Shown here in pieces: positions 25,602 to 34,896 of a DNA stretch of 48,155 nt (its first letter is position 1; each line of letters begins with the position of its first letter). The notes beneath the pieces were generated by a model that worked only from the letters and a program-made list of their open reading frames with translations, was not told the origin of the DNA and did no database searches. Location of the stretch: assembly GCA_022791495.1 (NCBI GenBank), contig JAAVZE010000099.1, positions 1-48,155 on the forward strand, in the 5' to 3' direction. The stretch comes from Eubacterium sp. Its GTDB lineage: Bacteria; Bacillota; Clostridia; Lachnospirales; Lachnospiraceae. The position numbers and the translations under genes were made by a program.

Positions 25602-26219
25602 TTACACCAGTTTCCGCAATTCCTGACTGAGAATCTCCCGACGGGGAAGCTCTGAACGCAGCACTTCCTCTGCGAGAGAAGATAATTCTCTTCTTGCGCC
25701 CATTGCGGCATAGATCTCCGCAAGGGCCCGGTAATCCGTGGATTTATCAGAACCAGAGTCCAGGCAGCAACGGTATACAGCGGCAGCTTCTTCCAGAAGT
25801 TCCCCTTTATGGTAGGCTTTACCAAGATTTGACATATTCATTAAGAAATCATTAAAATTTTCGTCATATTGGGATAAAGTCTTGAAATTTCCAACGCCAT
25901 ATGCTAACTTTAAATCTGTGTTGGAATATTCAGACAGATCCATCATCGTGAGTTTACTCTGTTCTATCACCCGGTTCTGATAATAGCAGATATTCTCATC
26001 GCTGCTTTCCGGCATAGGGATCTGCTTCATATCAGGCTCAAATACAGGCAGTTTGGAAATATCTTTGTTTCTGGCACAGTTAGCAGCCTCTTCCCGCTGC
26101 CAGAACTCCTCTGACAGTTTTTTTTCTTCCCGGCTGCTTTTTCGCTTCTCATAGTGAAGCCAGAGTATAAAGATCAGAAAGCATACAAAGAGTGAAGGAA
26201 ATGGTAAATTATCAAACAT
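25602..26219 (-). CDS. Membrane-anchored TPR-like protein, unknown function
   Basis: About 205 residues. One N-terminal membrane helix (LPFSLFVCFLIFILWLHY, approximately 4-22) is followed by a charged coiled-coil-like stretch and a helical C-terminal half. That half resembles tetratricopeptide repeats (NLGKAYHKGELLEEAAAVYR; DYRALAEIYAAMGARRELSS). The start at 26219 follows GAAAGG; in-frame ATGs at 26228 and 26267 are less well placed. It converges on the radical SAM gene and is divergent from a tiny membrane protein. No close family is recognised. Confidence 0.55.
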   Translation of the reverse strand: MFDNLPFPSLFVCFLIFILWLHYEKRKSSREEKKLSEEFWQREEAANCARNKDISKLPVFEPDMKQIPMPESSDENICYYQNRVIEQSKLTMMDLSEYSNTDLKLAYGVGNFKTLSQYDENFNDFLMNMSNLGKAYHKGELLEEAAAVYRCCLDSGSDKSTDYRALAEIYAAMGARRELSSLAEEVLRSELPRREILSQELRKLV

Positions 26220-26270
26220 TTTATTCATCCTTTCAGTATAAAATAATATCAACAAGGAGGTTAACATATC

Positions 26271-26381
26271 ATGATGAACCGTAAAAAACAGCGTATGGTC
26301 GCTGCGATCATATGCGTGGCACTGATAATAGCAATGCTGGCAGGGATTGTACTGCCCTACGTATTGCCAGGGGTTGAATAA
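26271..26381 (+). CDS. 36-residue single-span membrane protein
   Basis: A very short gene with a perfect AAGGAGG (26254-26260) ten bases before ATGATG. The product begins MMNRKKQRMVAAI, continues as one hydrophobic helix of about 20 residues and ends YVLPGVE. The basic KKxR start plus a single helix is reminiscent of Prli42-like miniproteins that tether stressosomes in Firmicutes, but the resemblance is general and I do not assign it. A small hairpin (CTGTAT/ATACAG, about 26384-26403) follows. The VanW gene starts 54 bp downstream. Confidence 0.6.
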   Translation: MMNRKKQRMVAAIICVALIIAMLAGIVLPYVLPGVE

Positions 26382-26434
26382 ACCCTGTATATATTTTAAT
26401 ACAGCTTAGGTAAATGTGCAAGGGAGGACTTTTT

Positions 26435-28054
26435 TTGAAACGAAGAGGGATTATGGCAGCGTTCGCTGTTATTATTGTTATGTTTGCGATCATCGGGGTC
26501 TATGTGTATGCCAGTTACAGCCGGATCAAGCCAGATAAGGACAAAATATGTAACGGGATAAAAGTAGGTTCCATTGATATCAGTGGTATGACAAAAGAGG
26601 AAGCATCCGTGGCGGTAAATTCTCATATAACCCAGCTGGGGAGCCGCAGTCTCGTGCTGGATATAAATGGAAAGACTGTCACCAGCCGTCTGGATGAGGC
26701 GGGATATTCATTCTCAGCCGGAGATTTTCTCGATGAGGCAATGAAGATCGGAAAAAGTGGAAATATGATAGAAAATTACCGACAGATCAAAGCGGCCGCC
26801 CAGGGAAAATACTCGTATAAGGTCACGATGACCCTGGATGAGGAAAAATTAAAAAAATTTATTAAAAAAAACAGCAAAAAAATGTGTGTCGGAGCGAAAA
26901 ATTCAGAAATTAAAATGGAAGATGGCAAGTTCGTATACACGAAAGCCAAGGAAGGAATCAGCATTGATACAGACCGCACTCTTCAGCTGGTAAAAGAAGC
27001 AGTGGAGGCCTCCGGGGGCAATGAGACTCAGATTTCGGTGGCTGCCGAGGTCAAAGTTCAGCAGCCGGAGATCACAGAAGAGACAGCGGCAAGATGTAAG
27101 GATAAGATTGGTACGTTTACTACTACTTTTAATGCAGGCAATGTCAACCGAACAAAAAACCTTGCCAATGCGGCACGTCTCATAAGCGGGACGGTGATCT
27201 ATCCGGGGGATACTTTCTCGGTACATGACACGATTTCACCTCTCACAGAGGAAAACGGCTATTATGAGGCGGCATCTTATAACAATGGCAAGGTGGAGGA
27301 CAGTCTGGGAGGCGGTGTCTGTCAGGTGTCTACTACCTTATATAATGCCGTACTCAGGGCAGAATTGGAGATCACGGAGAGAAGCCCTCACTCCATGGTA
27401 GTGAGTTATGTAAAACCATCTATGGATGCCGCCATCGCTGGCGATTACAAGGACTTTAAATTTAAGAATGATACATCTGTTCCCGTTTACATTCAGGGGG
27501 GAACCTATGGAAGCAGCATTTATTTCACTCTGTATGGAGAAGAGACCAGGAGTCCGGACCGGACGATCCGTTTTGAGTCCGAGGTGACGGATACGATTCA
27601 GCCGGGGGCTGACAAGGTTACCTTTGACAAGACCAAACCCGAATCCTATATGACGGTAACCCAGGAGGCGCACACAGGGTACAAAGCCAAACTTTGGAAA
27701 ATCGTAAAGGAAAATGGAAAAGAAACAAAAACCCAGATAAACAGCAGTACCTACTCTGCTTCTCCCCGTTATGTGATCAGAGGTGCAAAAAAAGAGCCAA
27801 AACCGACACCGAAACCGACCAGGAAGCCATCGAACTCGGATAAAGAAAATGATACCAGTGAAGGAAGAAGCGGAAGAAGTACCGGGCGCTCTTCGGGAGG
27901 TACTACGGGAGGCAGTACAGCGGGTAATGCGGGATCGAACAGTGCGGGAAATTCAGCCGGCGGGGCAGCGCCTACCCAGCAGCCAGCCAATCCTACCCAG
28001 GATGCAGCTATGGGGAACCCATCCCAGACGGATCCACAGCAGCCGGTTCAATGA
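26435..28054 (+). CDS. VanW-family exported protein
   Basis: About 539 residues. One N-terminal membrane segment (GIMAAFAVIIVMFAIIGVYV) leaves the rest outside the cell. A YoaR-like putative peptidoglycan-binding region covers about 40-220 (VGSIDISGMTKEEA). The VanW domain follows at about 225-370 (TTFNAGNVNRTKNL; SLGGGVCQVSTTLYNA). The C-terminal 80 residues are low-complexity: Pro/Lys, then Gly/Ser/Thr, then Pro/Gln. The biochemical role of VanW is unknown, and its presence does not imply vancomycin resistance. The start is taken as TTG at 26435, with AAGGGAGGA about 6 bases upstream; the ATG at 26414 has no suitable site. Confidence 0.85.
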   Translation: MKRRGIMAAFAVIIVMFAIIGVYVYASYSRIKPDKDKICNGIKVGSIDISGMTKEEASVAVNSHITQLGSRSLVLDINGKTVTSRLDEAGYSFSAGDFLDEAMKIGKSGNMIENYRQIKAAAQGKYSYKVTMTLDEEKLKKFIKKNSKKMCVGAKNSEIKMEDGKFVYTKAKEGISIDTDRTLQLVKEAVEASGGNETQISVAAEVKVQQPEITEETAARCKDKIGTFTTTFNAGNVNRTKNLANAARLISGTVIYPGDTFSVHDTISPLTEENGYYEAASYNNGKVEDSLGGGVCQVSTTLYNAVLRAELEITERSPHSMVVSYVKPSMDAAIAGDYKDFKFKNDTSVPVYIQGGTYGSSIYFTLYGEETRSPDRTIRFESEVTDTIQPGADKVTFDKTKPESYMTVTQEAHTGYKAKLWKIVKENGKETKTQINSSTYSASPRYVIRGAKKEPKPTPKPTRKPSNSDKENDTSEGRSGRSTGRSSGGTTGGSTAGNAGSNSAGNSAGGAAPTQQPANPTQDAAMGNPSQTDPQQPVQ

Positions 28055-28121
28055 CCAGGGACAAAATATTAGCCAGACGACGTCACCGAGCTGGGAAAAA
28101 TCAGGAGAGACAGGTGGATTT

Positions 28122-29096
28122 ATGCGCTTAGGAAAAGTGCCGGAGAGGATATTAAATAGATCTGTACGAAAGAAGATTACATATAAAAGCAGGTTCCTTG
28201 CCATGCCACCGGCACCGGGAAGGGATAGCAGCGTATACTATCCCGGGGGTGGGGTGCCCATGGCATTTAGTACCAATCCGGTCACTGGTGATCCGGACAC
28301 CATAGGGTACCGGGCATTTTTCCGCATGGCAAATGATATCTGTTGTGCCGGAGCAGATCCGTCGGGTATGATGCTGAACATCCTTCTTCCAGAAGGAAGT
28401 GAGGAACAGGAACTCAGGCAGATCATGGATCAGATCGGCAGTCTGGCAGAGGAATATAAAGTGGATATTTTAGGCGGGCACACAGAAGTTACCCCGGTAG
28501 TAGCCGGTCCGGTGATCACCGTGACGGGAGTTGGCCTGTGCAGAGAAAATGTCAAGACTGCAGAGAAAAAAAACAGGCAGGGTATGGATCTGGTAATGAC
28601 AAAGTGGGCTGGAGCTTCTGGGACAACAGATTTGGTGGTAAAAGGAAGAGAGGAACTGGGGAGGCGGTTTAGCAGGGATTTTTTGGAGCAGGCGGAAAGC
28701 CATGGCAGGGACATAAGCTGTCTGCCTGAGGCGGCCATAGCCTGGAAAAACGGTGCAGCAGCCCTTCACAATGCTTCTGCCGAGGGAATCTTTGGTGCTT
28801 TCTGGGAACTGGGAGAGCTGTGTGGAACCGGTCTGGAAGTGGATCTTAAAAAGATACCGATACGTCAGGAGACAGTGGAGATCTGTGAATATTATGATGA
28901 AAATCCCTATATGATACCGTCAGAGGGGGTGCTTCTGATTGTCACATCCACTGGTTCCCGCCTGGTTCGTCAGTGTGAAGCTGCCGGTATCCCGGCAGCG
29001 GTGATCGGACAGATCCGGGAGGACCAGGACAGAATTGTAAAAAATGGAGAGGAAAGACGTTTTCTGGTTCCTCCAGGAAATGGATCCGCAGTGTAG
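28122..29096 (+). CDS. AIR-synthase (PurM/HypE)-like protein
   Basis: 324 residues of the PurM/HypE ATP-binding superfamily: an N-terminal half with DICCAGADPSGMMLNILLP and LGGHTEVTP, and a C-terminal half with NGAAALHNASAEGIFGAFWEL. It lacks the HypE C-terminal Cys that is carbamoylated (the end is GNGSAV), so it is not HypE, and no [NiFe] genes are nearby. Substrate unknown. The ATG at 28122 follows AGGTGG; the frame is open far upstream, but that part merely shadows the VanW gene. It leads a tight trio with an Lrp-type regulator and an aminotransferase, so amino-acid-related metabolism is plausible. Confidence 0.75.
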   Translation: MRLGKVPERILNRSVRKKITYKSRFLAMPPAPGRDSSVYYPGGGVPMAFSTNPVTGDPDTIGYRAFFRMANDICCAGADPSGMMLNILLPEGSEEQELRQIMDQIGSLAEEYKVDILGGHTEVTPVVAGPVITVTGVGLCRENVKTAEKKNRQGMDLVMTKWAGASGTTDLVVKGREELGRRFSRDFLEQAESHGRDISCLPEAAIAWKNGAAALHNASAEGIFGAFWELGELCGTGLEVDLKKIPIRQETVEICEYYDENPYMIPSEGVLLIVTSTGSRLVRQCEAAGIPAAVIGQIREDQDRIVKNGEERRFLVPPGNGSAV

Positions 29097-29108
29097 GAGG
29101 AAAAATAA

Positions 29109-29597
29109 ATGCTTCAGGAAGAGATACTCAATATCATATCAAAGAATGCGAAGGTGACTATAGGGGATCTGGCGGCGATGCTGGCTTCCACGCCGGATCA
29201 GGTGGAGAGATGCCTGAAGGAAATGGAAGAGAAGGGCATCATCTGTGGTTATCCGGCATTGATCAACTGGGATAAGACGGATAATGAAATCGTGACAGCA
29301 CTGATCGAGGTAAAGGTGGCACCCCAGAGAGGGCGTGGATTTGACAAGGTGGCAGAGCGGATCTATCAGTTTGACGAGGTGGAAAGTGTATATCTAATGA
29401 GCGGAGGGTTTGACCTCACGGTAATCATTGAGGGAAAGAGCATGAAGGAGGTGTCACGCTTCGTCTCCACAAAGCTCTCACCGATGGATTCCATCATCAG
29501 CACAGCGACCTATTTTGTTCTGAAAAAATATAAGGAGCATGGCCTTCCCCTTACCAAAAACACAAATGAAGACGAGAGGATGTTGATCACACCATGA
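29109..29597 (+). CDS. Lrp/AsnC-family transcriptional regulator
   Basis: 162 residues. An N-terminal winged helix-turn-helix (about 1-50, LASTPDQVERCLKEMEEKGI) is followed by a RAM-type ligand-binding domain (about 65-140, ALIEVKVAPQRG; LMSGGFDLTVIIEGKS). The family binds amino acids and controls their metabolism. GTAGGAGG precedes the ATG. Its stop overlaps the aminotransferase start by 4 bp (ATGA), so the two are translationally coupled and it may regulate this operon. Confidence 0.88.
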   Translation: MLQEEILNIISKNAKVTIGDLAAMLASTPDQVERCLKEMEEKGIICGYPALINWDKTDNEIVTALIEVKVAPQRGRGFDKVAERIYQFDEVESVYLMSGGFDLTVIIEGKSMKEVSRFVSTKLSPMDSIISTATYFVLKKYKEHGLPLTKNTNEDERMLITP

Positions 29598-30751
29598 GAA
29601 ACCCAATATCGAAGACTATTATGGAACTTCAACCCTCTGGTATCCGGCGTTTTTTTGATGCGGCGAGCACCATGGAAAATGTCATATCCCTGGGCGTGGG
29701 AGAACCAGATTTTGATACGCCCTGGCATATTCGGGAAGAAGGCATATATTCTCTTGAACAGGGAAGGACCTATTATACCTCCAATGCGGGGCTGCTTCCC
29801 TTGAGGCAGGAGATCAGCCGTTATCTCGGGGAGCGTTTTGACCTGACCTATACTTCGGAGGAGATCCTGGTAACCGTAGGAGGAAGTGAAGGCATCGATG
29901 TGGCATTTCGTGCCATGCTGGATCCGGGAGATGAAGTGATCATCCCAGAACCCTGTTTTGTGTCTTATCTTCCCTGTGTAAAAATGGCGGGCGGTGTTCC
30001 TGTAGAGATCGCGCTGGAAGAAAAGGATCAGTTCAAGCTTACTCCACAAAAGCTGAGAGAGGCAGTTACAGACAAGACGAAGATGGTGGTACTGCCATTT
30101 CCCAATAATCCTACGGGAGCCATAATGACAGCACAGGAGCTGCAGGCTGTGGCAGATATCATCAGGGAAAAGGATCTGTTTGTCCTTTCTGATGAGATTT
30201 ATTCGGAACTCAGTTATCACGGCCAGCATGTATCGATCGCCAGTCTTCCGGGAATGGCAGAGCGAACAGTAGTGATCAACGGCTTTTCTAAATCTTTTGC
30301 CATGACGGGCTGGCGGCTGGGATATGCAGCGGCTCCCAGGGAGATCATCAGGCAGATGGTAAAGATTCATCAGTATATCATCATGAGTTCTCCTACTACC
30401 AGCCAGTATGCGGCCATAGAGGCACTCAAAAACGGTATGGAAGATGTGGGACGGATGCGGGAAGCCTATAACCAGCGGAGGAGGTTTCTTGTAAAAGAAC
30501 TGAATGAGATGGGACTTCCTTGTTTTGAGCCCTATGGAGCATTTTATGTATTTCCCAATATCAGCCGGTTTGGGATGACCAGTGAGGAATTTGCCAGGAG
30601 GCTTCTACAGGAACAGCGGGTAGCTGTTGTCCCAGGAGATGCCTTTGGAAAATGCGGAGAAGGGTTCCTTCGGATCTCCTACGCATATTCCATCGAAAAC
30701 CTAAAAGTGGCATTGGAAAAGATACAGAAATTTATAGACACTCTGTCGTAA
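29594..30751 (+). CDS. PLP-dependent aminotransferase, class I/II
   Basis: 385 residues of the fold-type I aminotransferases. The PLP Lys is Lys233 in NGFSKSFAMTGWRLGY. Also visible are GVGEPDFDTP (substrate binding), PFPNNPTGAI, SDEIYSELSY and the C-terminal Arg in GEGFLRISYA. The family transfers amino groups between amino acids and 2-oxo acids; the sequence alone does not fix the substrate (aspartate, aromatic or branched chain). It is the last of a three-gene coupled operon. Confidence 0.9.
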   Translation: MRNPISKTIMELQPSGIRRFFDAASTMENVISLGVGEPDFDTPWHIREEGIYSLEQGRTYYTSNAGLLPLRQEISRYLGERFDLTYTSEEILVTVGGSEGIDVAFRAMLDPGDEVIIPEPCFVSYLPCVKMAGGVPVEIALEEKDQFKLTPQKLREAVTDKTKMVVLPFPNNPTGAIMTAQELQAVADIIREKDLFVLSDEIYSELSYHGQHVSIASLPGMAERTVVINGFSKSFAMTGWRLGYAAAPREIIRQMVKIHQYIIMSSPTTSQYAAIEALKNGMEDVGRMREAYNQRRRFLVKELNEMGLPCFEPYGAFYVFPNISRFGMTSEEFARRLLQEQRVAVVPGDAFGKCGEGFLRISYAYSIENLKVALEKIQKFIDTLS

Positions 30752-30763
30752 TTATGATATACT
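30735..30763 (+). promoter_or_regulatory. Candidate promoter of cheX
   Basis: TAGACA (30735-30740), a 17-bp spacer and TATACT (30758-30763) each differ from consensus at one position. The -35 box lies within the end of the aminotransferase gene. Confidence 0.5.
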
Positions 30764-30869
30764 AAAAAATAGCCAAAAGGTTGTGCAAATGGTGTCAATC
30801 AGAGCCATAGACCTGTTGGGGGAGAGTTAGTCAGGCGGAAGTTTTTTGTCTGGAAAGGAGAAAGGAAAT

Positions 30870-31337
30870 ATGGCTACACTGAATGCAGAACATATTAATC
30901 CTTTTTTGATAGCGGCTAAAAAAGTGATTCAGGATATGTGTTTCGTCGATGTATCCATACAGAAGCCAGGTTTAAAGGAAGCTGATTTCGGACCGGATAC
31001 ATGGGTTATAATAATTGGTGTTACGGGTGAGATGAGAGGTCAGGTTCTTCTTGCTATGGTAGAAAAAGACGCTTGTAATATTGCTTCAAAGATGTGTATG
31101 ACGGAGGTAAAGAGCATTGATGATTTTTCAGCAAGTGCACTCAGTGAGCTTGGCAATATGATCATGGGAAATGCAGCCACCGTGTTTTCCTCGAGCGGAG
31201 TAGGGATCGACATTACGCCTCCGGCATTATCCCATGGTAAAGTGAGTTTTACCAGCACATATGCAAAGAGTCTCTGCGTCCCATTAACCTTTGAAGGATC
31301 GGTAGTGGAACTGTATTTGGCATTGAGACAGGAATAA
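30870..31337 (+). CDS. cheX: CheY-P phosphatase CheX
   Basis: 155 residues. CheX removes phosphate from CheY in chemotaxis. The catalytic ExxN motif is Glu93-Leu-Gly-Asn96 in SELGNMIMGNAA. The overall pattern (AEHINPFLIAAKKVI at the start, GVTGEMRGQVLL) fits the family. The ATG at 30870 has AAAGGAGAAAGG upstream; an earlier in-frame TTG is unlikely. A chemoreceptor lies two genes downstream. No flagellar genes or cheA/cheY are in the window. Confidence 0.9.
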   Translation: MATLNAEHINPFLIAAKKVIQDMCFVDVSIQKPGLKEADFGPDTWVIIIGVTGEMRGQVLLAMVEKDACNIASKMCMTEVKSIDDFSASALSELGNMIMGNAATVFSSSGVGIDITPPALSHGKVSFTSTYAKSLCVPLTFEGSVVELYLALRQE

Positions 31338-31435
31338 CATAGGATCTGCGGTAAAAATGTTATGTGTTACATAGCATTTTTTCATCTTTTTGGGTGAAAA
31401 AAGAAATTTTTGGCAGAGAAGGAAAGGGGTTTCAG

Positions 31436-31939
31436 ATGTTCAATATCGTTCTGCTGGAACCGGAAATACCAGCGAATACTGGAAATATTGGGAGAACCTG
31501 TGTTGCTGCAGGAGCAAGGCTTCACCTGATCGAGCCAATGGGGTTTCAGATATCAGAGAAGCAGGTAAAGCGGGCAGGACTTGATTATTGGGATAAGCTG
31601 GATGTGACGATTTATGATAGTTATCGTGATTTTATGGAGAAGAATCCAGCGATCAAAATTTATATGGCGACCACAAAGGCGAGGAAGATTTATACAGAGG
31701 CAGTCTTTGAGGAAGACTGCTATATTATGTTCGGAAAAGAGAGCAGAGGAATTCCGGAGGAAATTCTTGTGGAGAATGAAGAGAACACGATACGGATACC
31801 AATGTATGAGGACATTCGTTCGCTGAATCTTGGAAATTCTGTGGCAGTTGTTTTGTATGAAGCATTGAGACAGCAGGGGTTTGCACATTTGAATACAAAA
31901 GGAGATCTGCACAGGCTCTCATGGGCAGCAGATCAATAA
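31436..31939 (+). CDS. trmL: tRNA (cytidine/uridine-2'-O-)-methyltransferase TrmL-like
   Basis: 167 residues of the SPOUT family. TrmL methylates the ribose at the wobble position 34 of certain leucine tRNAs using SAM. The signatures [37 protein letters not shown] and [22 protein letters not shown] (knot region, positions about 125-146) are all present. The ATG at 31436 follows GAAAGGGG. It lies between cheX and a chemoreceptor, 16 bp before the latter. Length is normal. Confidence 0.93.
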   Translation: MFNIVLLEPEIPANTGNIGRTCVAAGARLHLIEPMGFQISEKQVKRAGLDYWDKLDVTIYDSYRDFMEKNPAIKIYMATTKARKIYTEAVFEEDCYIMFGKESRGIPEEILVENEENTIRIPMYEDIRSLNLGNSVAVVLYEALRQQGFAHLNTKGDLHRLSWAADQ

Positions 31940-31955
31940 AGGAGGTATTTCTAAT

Positions 31956-33677
31956 ATGATGAGTAAGCGGGGTTCAGACAGGAGTAGAAACAAGAAGGTA
32001 TCCATGCCGTTGAAGATCAAAGGATTGATTTTTGTGGCGGTCATGATCACACTTGTGATCCTTATCACGATCATTGTTGCCATGCCGCAGGTTCGGCAGA
32101 CAATGAGCGCTACAGTGCAGGGATACATTCACGATGTGGTGGTTTCCAATGGAGAGATTTTGGGTACAGAGGTATCTGCCCGCGGCAGGAGCGCGCTGTC
32201 GAAGGATAAACTGAGAACGCTTTTCGAGGATCTGAAGATTCAGAACGTAGAGTCCAGTTATGCTTATGTAGTAGATGCAGATGGAACCATGCTGTATCAT
32301 CCGACGGCCGAAAAGATCGGTCAGCCGGTGGAAAATGAAGTGATTACCAAAGTTGTTGAGGAGATTAGTTCCGGTAAAGTACCAGAGCCTGGTATTGTCA
32401 CCTATAATTTTGATGGTGAGGTAAAGTACGCGGGATATTATGTGAATCCAGAAGCAGACTTTATCCTTGTTATCAGTGCGGATGAATCCGATGTTTTTTC
32501 CTCGGTGAACCATGTTGTGACAGTGATGGCGGTTTCTGGTGGAATTGCCGAGGTAGTCTGCCTGATCATTGCCTTTATCGGTTTCCATATACTGATCGAT
32601 CCGTTGAGAAAGATTGCACAGATCGTTGCAAGGATGGGAGAGCTTGACTTTACAAAGGATCCGGGGCTGAATAAGCTTCTTAAAAGCAGGGATGAGACAG
32701 GGCTTATGGCACATTCCGTATGTGAAGTACAGGAAAAGCTTGGCGAAGTGGTGGCAGAATTGAAGGGACAGAGCGAGAGATTGTATACGTCCTCAGATAA
32801 TCTTAGTAAAAATGCCTCTGTGACAGCGGGAACCATCAGTCAGATCAACAGTGCGGTCCGTGATATGGCGGAGGGAGCCTCTTCCCAGGCACAGGATACC
32901 CAGACAGCTACGGAAAGCGTTATTGTTATTGGAAATATGGTGGAGGAGACCAATGAAGAGGTTTCCAGGCTCCGCAGTAACGTTGAGCGGATGAAGGAAT
33001 CCGGGGAAGCGGCAAACGATAACCTGAAGGAACTGGAGGAGATCAATACAGAGGTAAAAGAATCCATCGAAGAAATATACCATCAGACGAACACCACAAA
33101 TGAGTCTGCTATGAAAATCAAAGATGCCATAGCACTGATTACATCTATCGCAGAGGAGACTAACCTGTTGTCACTGAATGCTTCGATCGAAGCAGCCAGG
33201 GCTGGAGAACAGGGGAAAGGATTTGCCGTTGTGGCAAATCAGATTCAGAAGCTTGCAGAGCAGTCCAATGATTCTGCCATGAAGGTTCAGGGGATCACTA
33301 ACATGCTGATGGAGGATTCTGAAAAGGCAGTGGTCACTATGGATAAAGTGAAGAAGATTATGGATACCCAGATGCAGAAGGTGGATATGACGGGAAGTAT
33401 GTTTTCAGAAGTCCAGGAGGCAATCGAGCATTCTATGCATGGGATAACCTCTATTTCAGAGAAAACGCAGAATATGGATCAGGCAAGAGTGAATGTGGTA
33501 GACATCGTACAAAACCTGACCGCTATCGCAGAGGAGAATGCTGCGGGAACAGAAGAAGCCTCTGCTTCTGTGACAGAGGTAAGTACAGTAGTGGATGATA
33601 TTTCTAACAACGCAAAGCAGCTTCTTGATGTGGCGCATGTGATCGATCAGCATATGAAGAAGTTCAGTGTAGATTGA
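31956..33677 (+). CDS. Methyl-accepting chemotaxis protein
   Basis: 573 residues. A first membrane helix at about 24-43 and a second at about 187-212 flank a periplasmic-type Cache sensor ([30 protein letters not shown]). A HAMP region follows ([12 protein letters not shown]). The cytoplasmic domain has the conserved signalling tip [20 protein letters not shown] with GKGFAVVA, at about 403-430. The attractant or repellent is unknown. There is no C-terminal CheR-docking pentapeptide. AAAGGAGG precedes the ATG. Confidence 0.94.
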   Translation: MMSKRGSDRSRNKKVSMPLKIKGLIFVAVMITLVILITIIVAMPQVRQTMSATVQGYIHDVVVSNGEILGTEVSARGRSALSKDKLRTLFEDLKIQNVESSYAYVVDADGTMLYHPTAEKIGQPVENEVITKVVEEISSGKVPEPGIVTYNFDGEVKYAGYYVNPEADFILVISADESDVFSSVNHVVTVMAVSGGIAEVVCLIIAFIGFHILIDPLRKIAQIVARMGELDFTKDPGLNKLLKSRDETGLMAHSVCEVQEKLGEVVAELKGQSERLYTSSDNLSKNASVTAGTISQINSAVRDMAEGASSQAQDTQTATESVIVIGNMVEETNEEVSRLRSNVERMKESGEAANDNLKELEEINTEVKESIEEIYHQTNTTNESAMKIKDAIALITSIAEETNLLSLNASIEAARAGEQGKGFAVVANQIQKLAEQSNDSAMKVQGITNMLMEDSEKAVVTMDKVKKIMDTQMQKVDMTGSMFSEVQEAIEHSMHGITSISEKTQNMDQARVNVVDIVQNLTAIAEENAAGTEEASASVTEVSTVVDDISNNAKQLLDVAHVIDQHMKKFSVD

Positions 33678-33725
33678 TGTGATTGATCCATCAGCGAATC
33701 ATTAAAAAGGTATATAAGTTTATAC

Positions 33726-33772
33726 AAAAAGGGTGTATTCTTCCGAGGATTCGGAGGAGTACACTCTTTTTT
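33726..33772. terminator. Strong bidirectional terminator
   Basis: GGGTGTATTCTTCCGA and TCGGAGGAGTACACTC form a long stem with few G-T pairs, flanked by AAAAA and TTTTTT. It separates the chemoreceptor from the convergent histidine kinase and should work in both directions. Confidence 0.88.
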
Positions 33773-33793
33773 AACGACTCTAAGTCGGATTAC

Positions 33794-34888
33794 TTACTCT
33801 TTCCCCTTCTTTAGAGTAAAGATAAATTCTGTCCCGACACCCTCTGTACTAACGACGTTTATAGTCTGGTTGTGGGAATTGATGATCTCCTTGGAGATCG
33901 ACAGGCCAAGTCCTGTTCCCTTTTTATCCTTCCCCCGGGAAAGGTCAGTTTTATAAAAGCGGTCAAATACTTTGCCAATACTGTTCTTAGGAATACCAAT
34001 ACCAGAGTCTTTCACGGAGACAAAGATCTTATCTCCTTTTTTACGGGCGCCGATCTTTACTTCAGAGTTGGAATGACTGAATTTTACAGCATTGTCAATA
34101 AGATTATAGAGCACCTGGTGGATCTTTCCCTCATCGGCGTTGACTATCAGTTCTTTTTTTGCGTTGAAATCCAGTATAAAGGTAATTCCCTTTTTGGCGG
34201 CGGTTCCCTCCAGAGTATTGACAGTCTGGATGATCGTTTCATGGACATTGAAATTGGTCAGGTCCAAAAGAACACTTTCACGGTTAAAGGAATTCAGTTC
34301 CAGCAGGTTCGATGTGAGGTTGGTGAGGCGGTCTGTCTCTGAAAGGATGATATTGAGATATTTTTCCTGGGTTTCATAGGGGATCGTGCCATCTAACATC
34401 GCCTGTGCATAACCCCGTATTGAAGTGAGAGGAGATCGGAAGTCATGGGAAATATTTGAGATGAAAGCCCTCTGGTATTCATCGAAGTTATTCAGATCCT
34501 TCCCAATGAGATTTAGTGCATCCGCCAGATCCTGGTACTCATCATGAGTATGGAAAATAATAGGGGGATTGTACCGGCTGACAGAAAAAGATTTTGCTGC
34601 CTGACAGAGCCTGCGCAGAGGAACTACATTCATGACATAGATCAATAAAAAGGAAAGTCCCAGCACGGCTGCCATGAGAAAAAAGGTGGTATCCAGCAGA
34701 TTAAAATAATATCGGATCCGGGCGGGAACCACAGAGGTATCCAGGTCTGGATTGCTCATGATCTCCGCCAGCACCCGGTTTTTGATAACTGTGAAACCTA
34801 AGGTGTGGGTCATATAGTAGGAACCTGCAAAAATAAACAGGTATAACAGCGCCAGTTTTCTGCCAAAAGTCAGTCGAAATCTTCTCAT
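33794..34888 (-). CDS. Membrane sensor histidine kinase
   Basis: About 364 residues. Two membrane helices (about 12-31 and 68-90) enclose a short external loop. A HAMP-like linker is followed by HisKA with His148 (SNISHDFRSPLTSIRGY). The ATPase domain has LIDNAVKFSH, KDSGIGIP and GTGLGLSISK, all intact. The ATG at 34888 is preferred because AAAGGGG lies about 11 bases before it. A GTG at 34900 overlapping the regulator's stop is the alternative. It forms a pair with the upstream regulator and probably an operon with mutS2. Confidence 0.92.
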   Translation of the reverse strand: MRRFRLTFGRKLALLYLFIFAGSYYMTHTLGFTVIKNRVLAEIMSNPDLDTSVVPARIRYYFNLLDTTFFLMAAVLGLSFLLIYVMNVVPLRRLCQAAKSFSVSRYNPPIIFHTHDEYQDLADALNLIGKDLNNFDEYQRAFISNISHDFRSPLTSIRGYAQAMLDGTIPYETQEKYLNIILSETDRLTNLTSNLLELNSFNRESVLLDLTNFNVHETIIQTVNTLEGTAAKKGITFILDFNAKKELIVNADEGKIHQVLYNLIDNAVKFSHSNSEVKIGARKKGDKIFVSVKDSGIGIPKNSIGKVFDRFYKTDLSRGKDKKGTGLGLSISKEIINSHNQTINVVSTEGVGTEFIFTLKKGKE

Positions 34889-34896
34889 GAGCAGTG

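Noticed and set aside
26435-28054. Vancomycin resistance locus
   Set aside because: Only a VanW-domain protein is present; vanA/B, vanH and vanX-type genes are absent, and VanW proteins are common in this group.
27783-28121. In-frame upstream extension of the AIR-synthase-like gene over the VanW tail
   Set aside because: The peptide is a basic low-complexity shadow of the Pro/Gly/Ser-rich VanW C-terminus; the family's start fits the ATG at 28122.
28122-29096. HypE hydrogenase maturation factor
   Set aside because: The C-terminal cysteine that HypE needs is absent and no [NiFe] hydrogenase genes are present; the hydrogenase here is the [FeFe] type.
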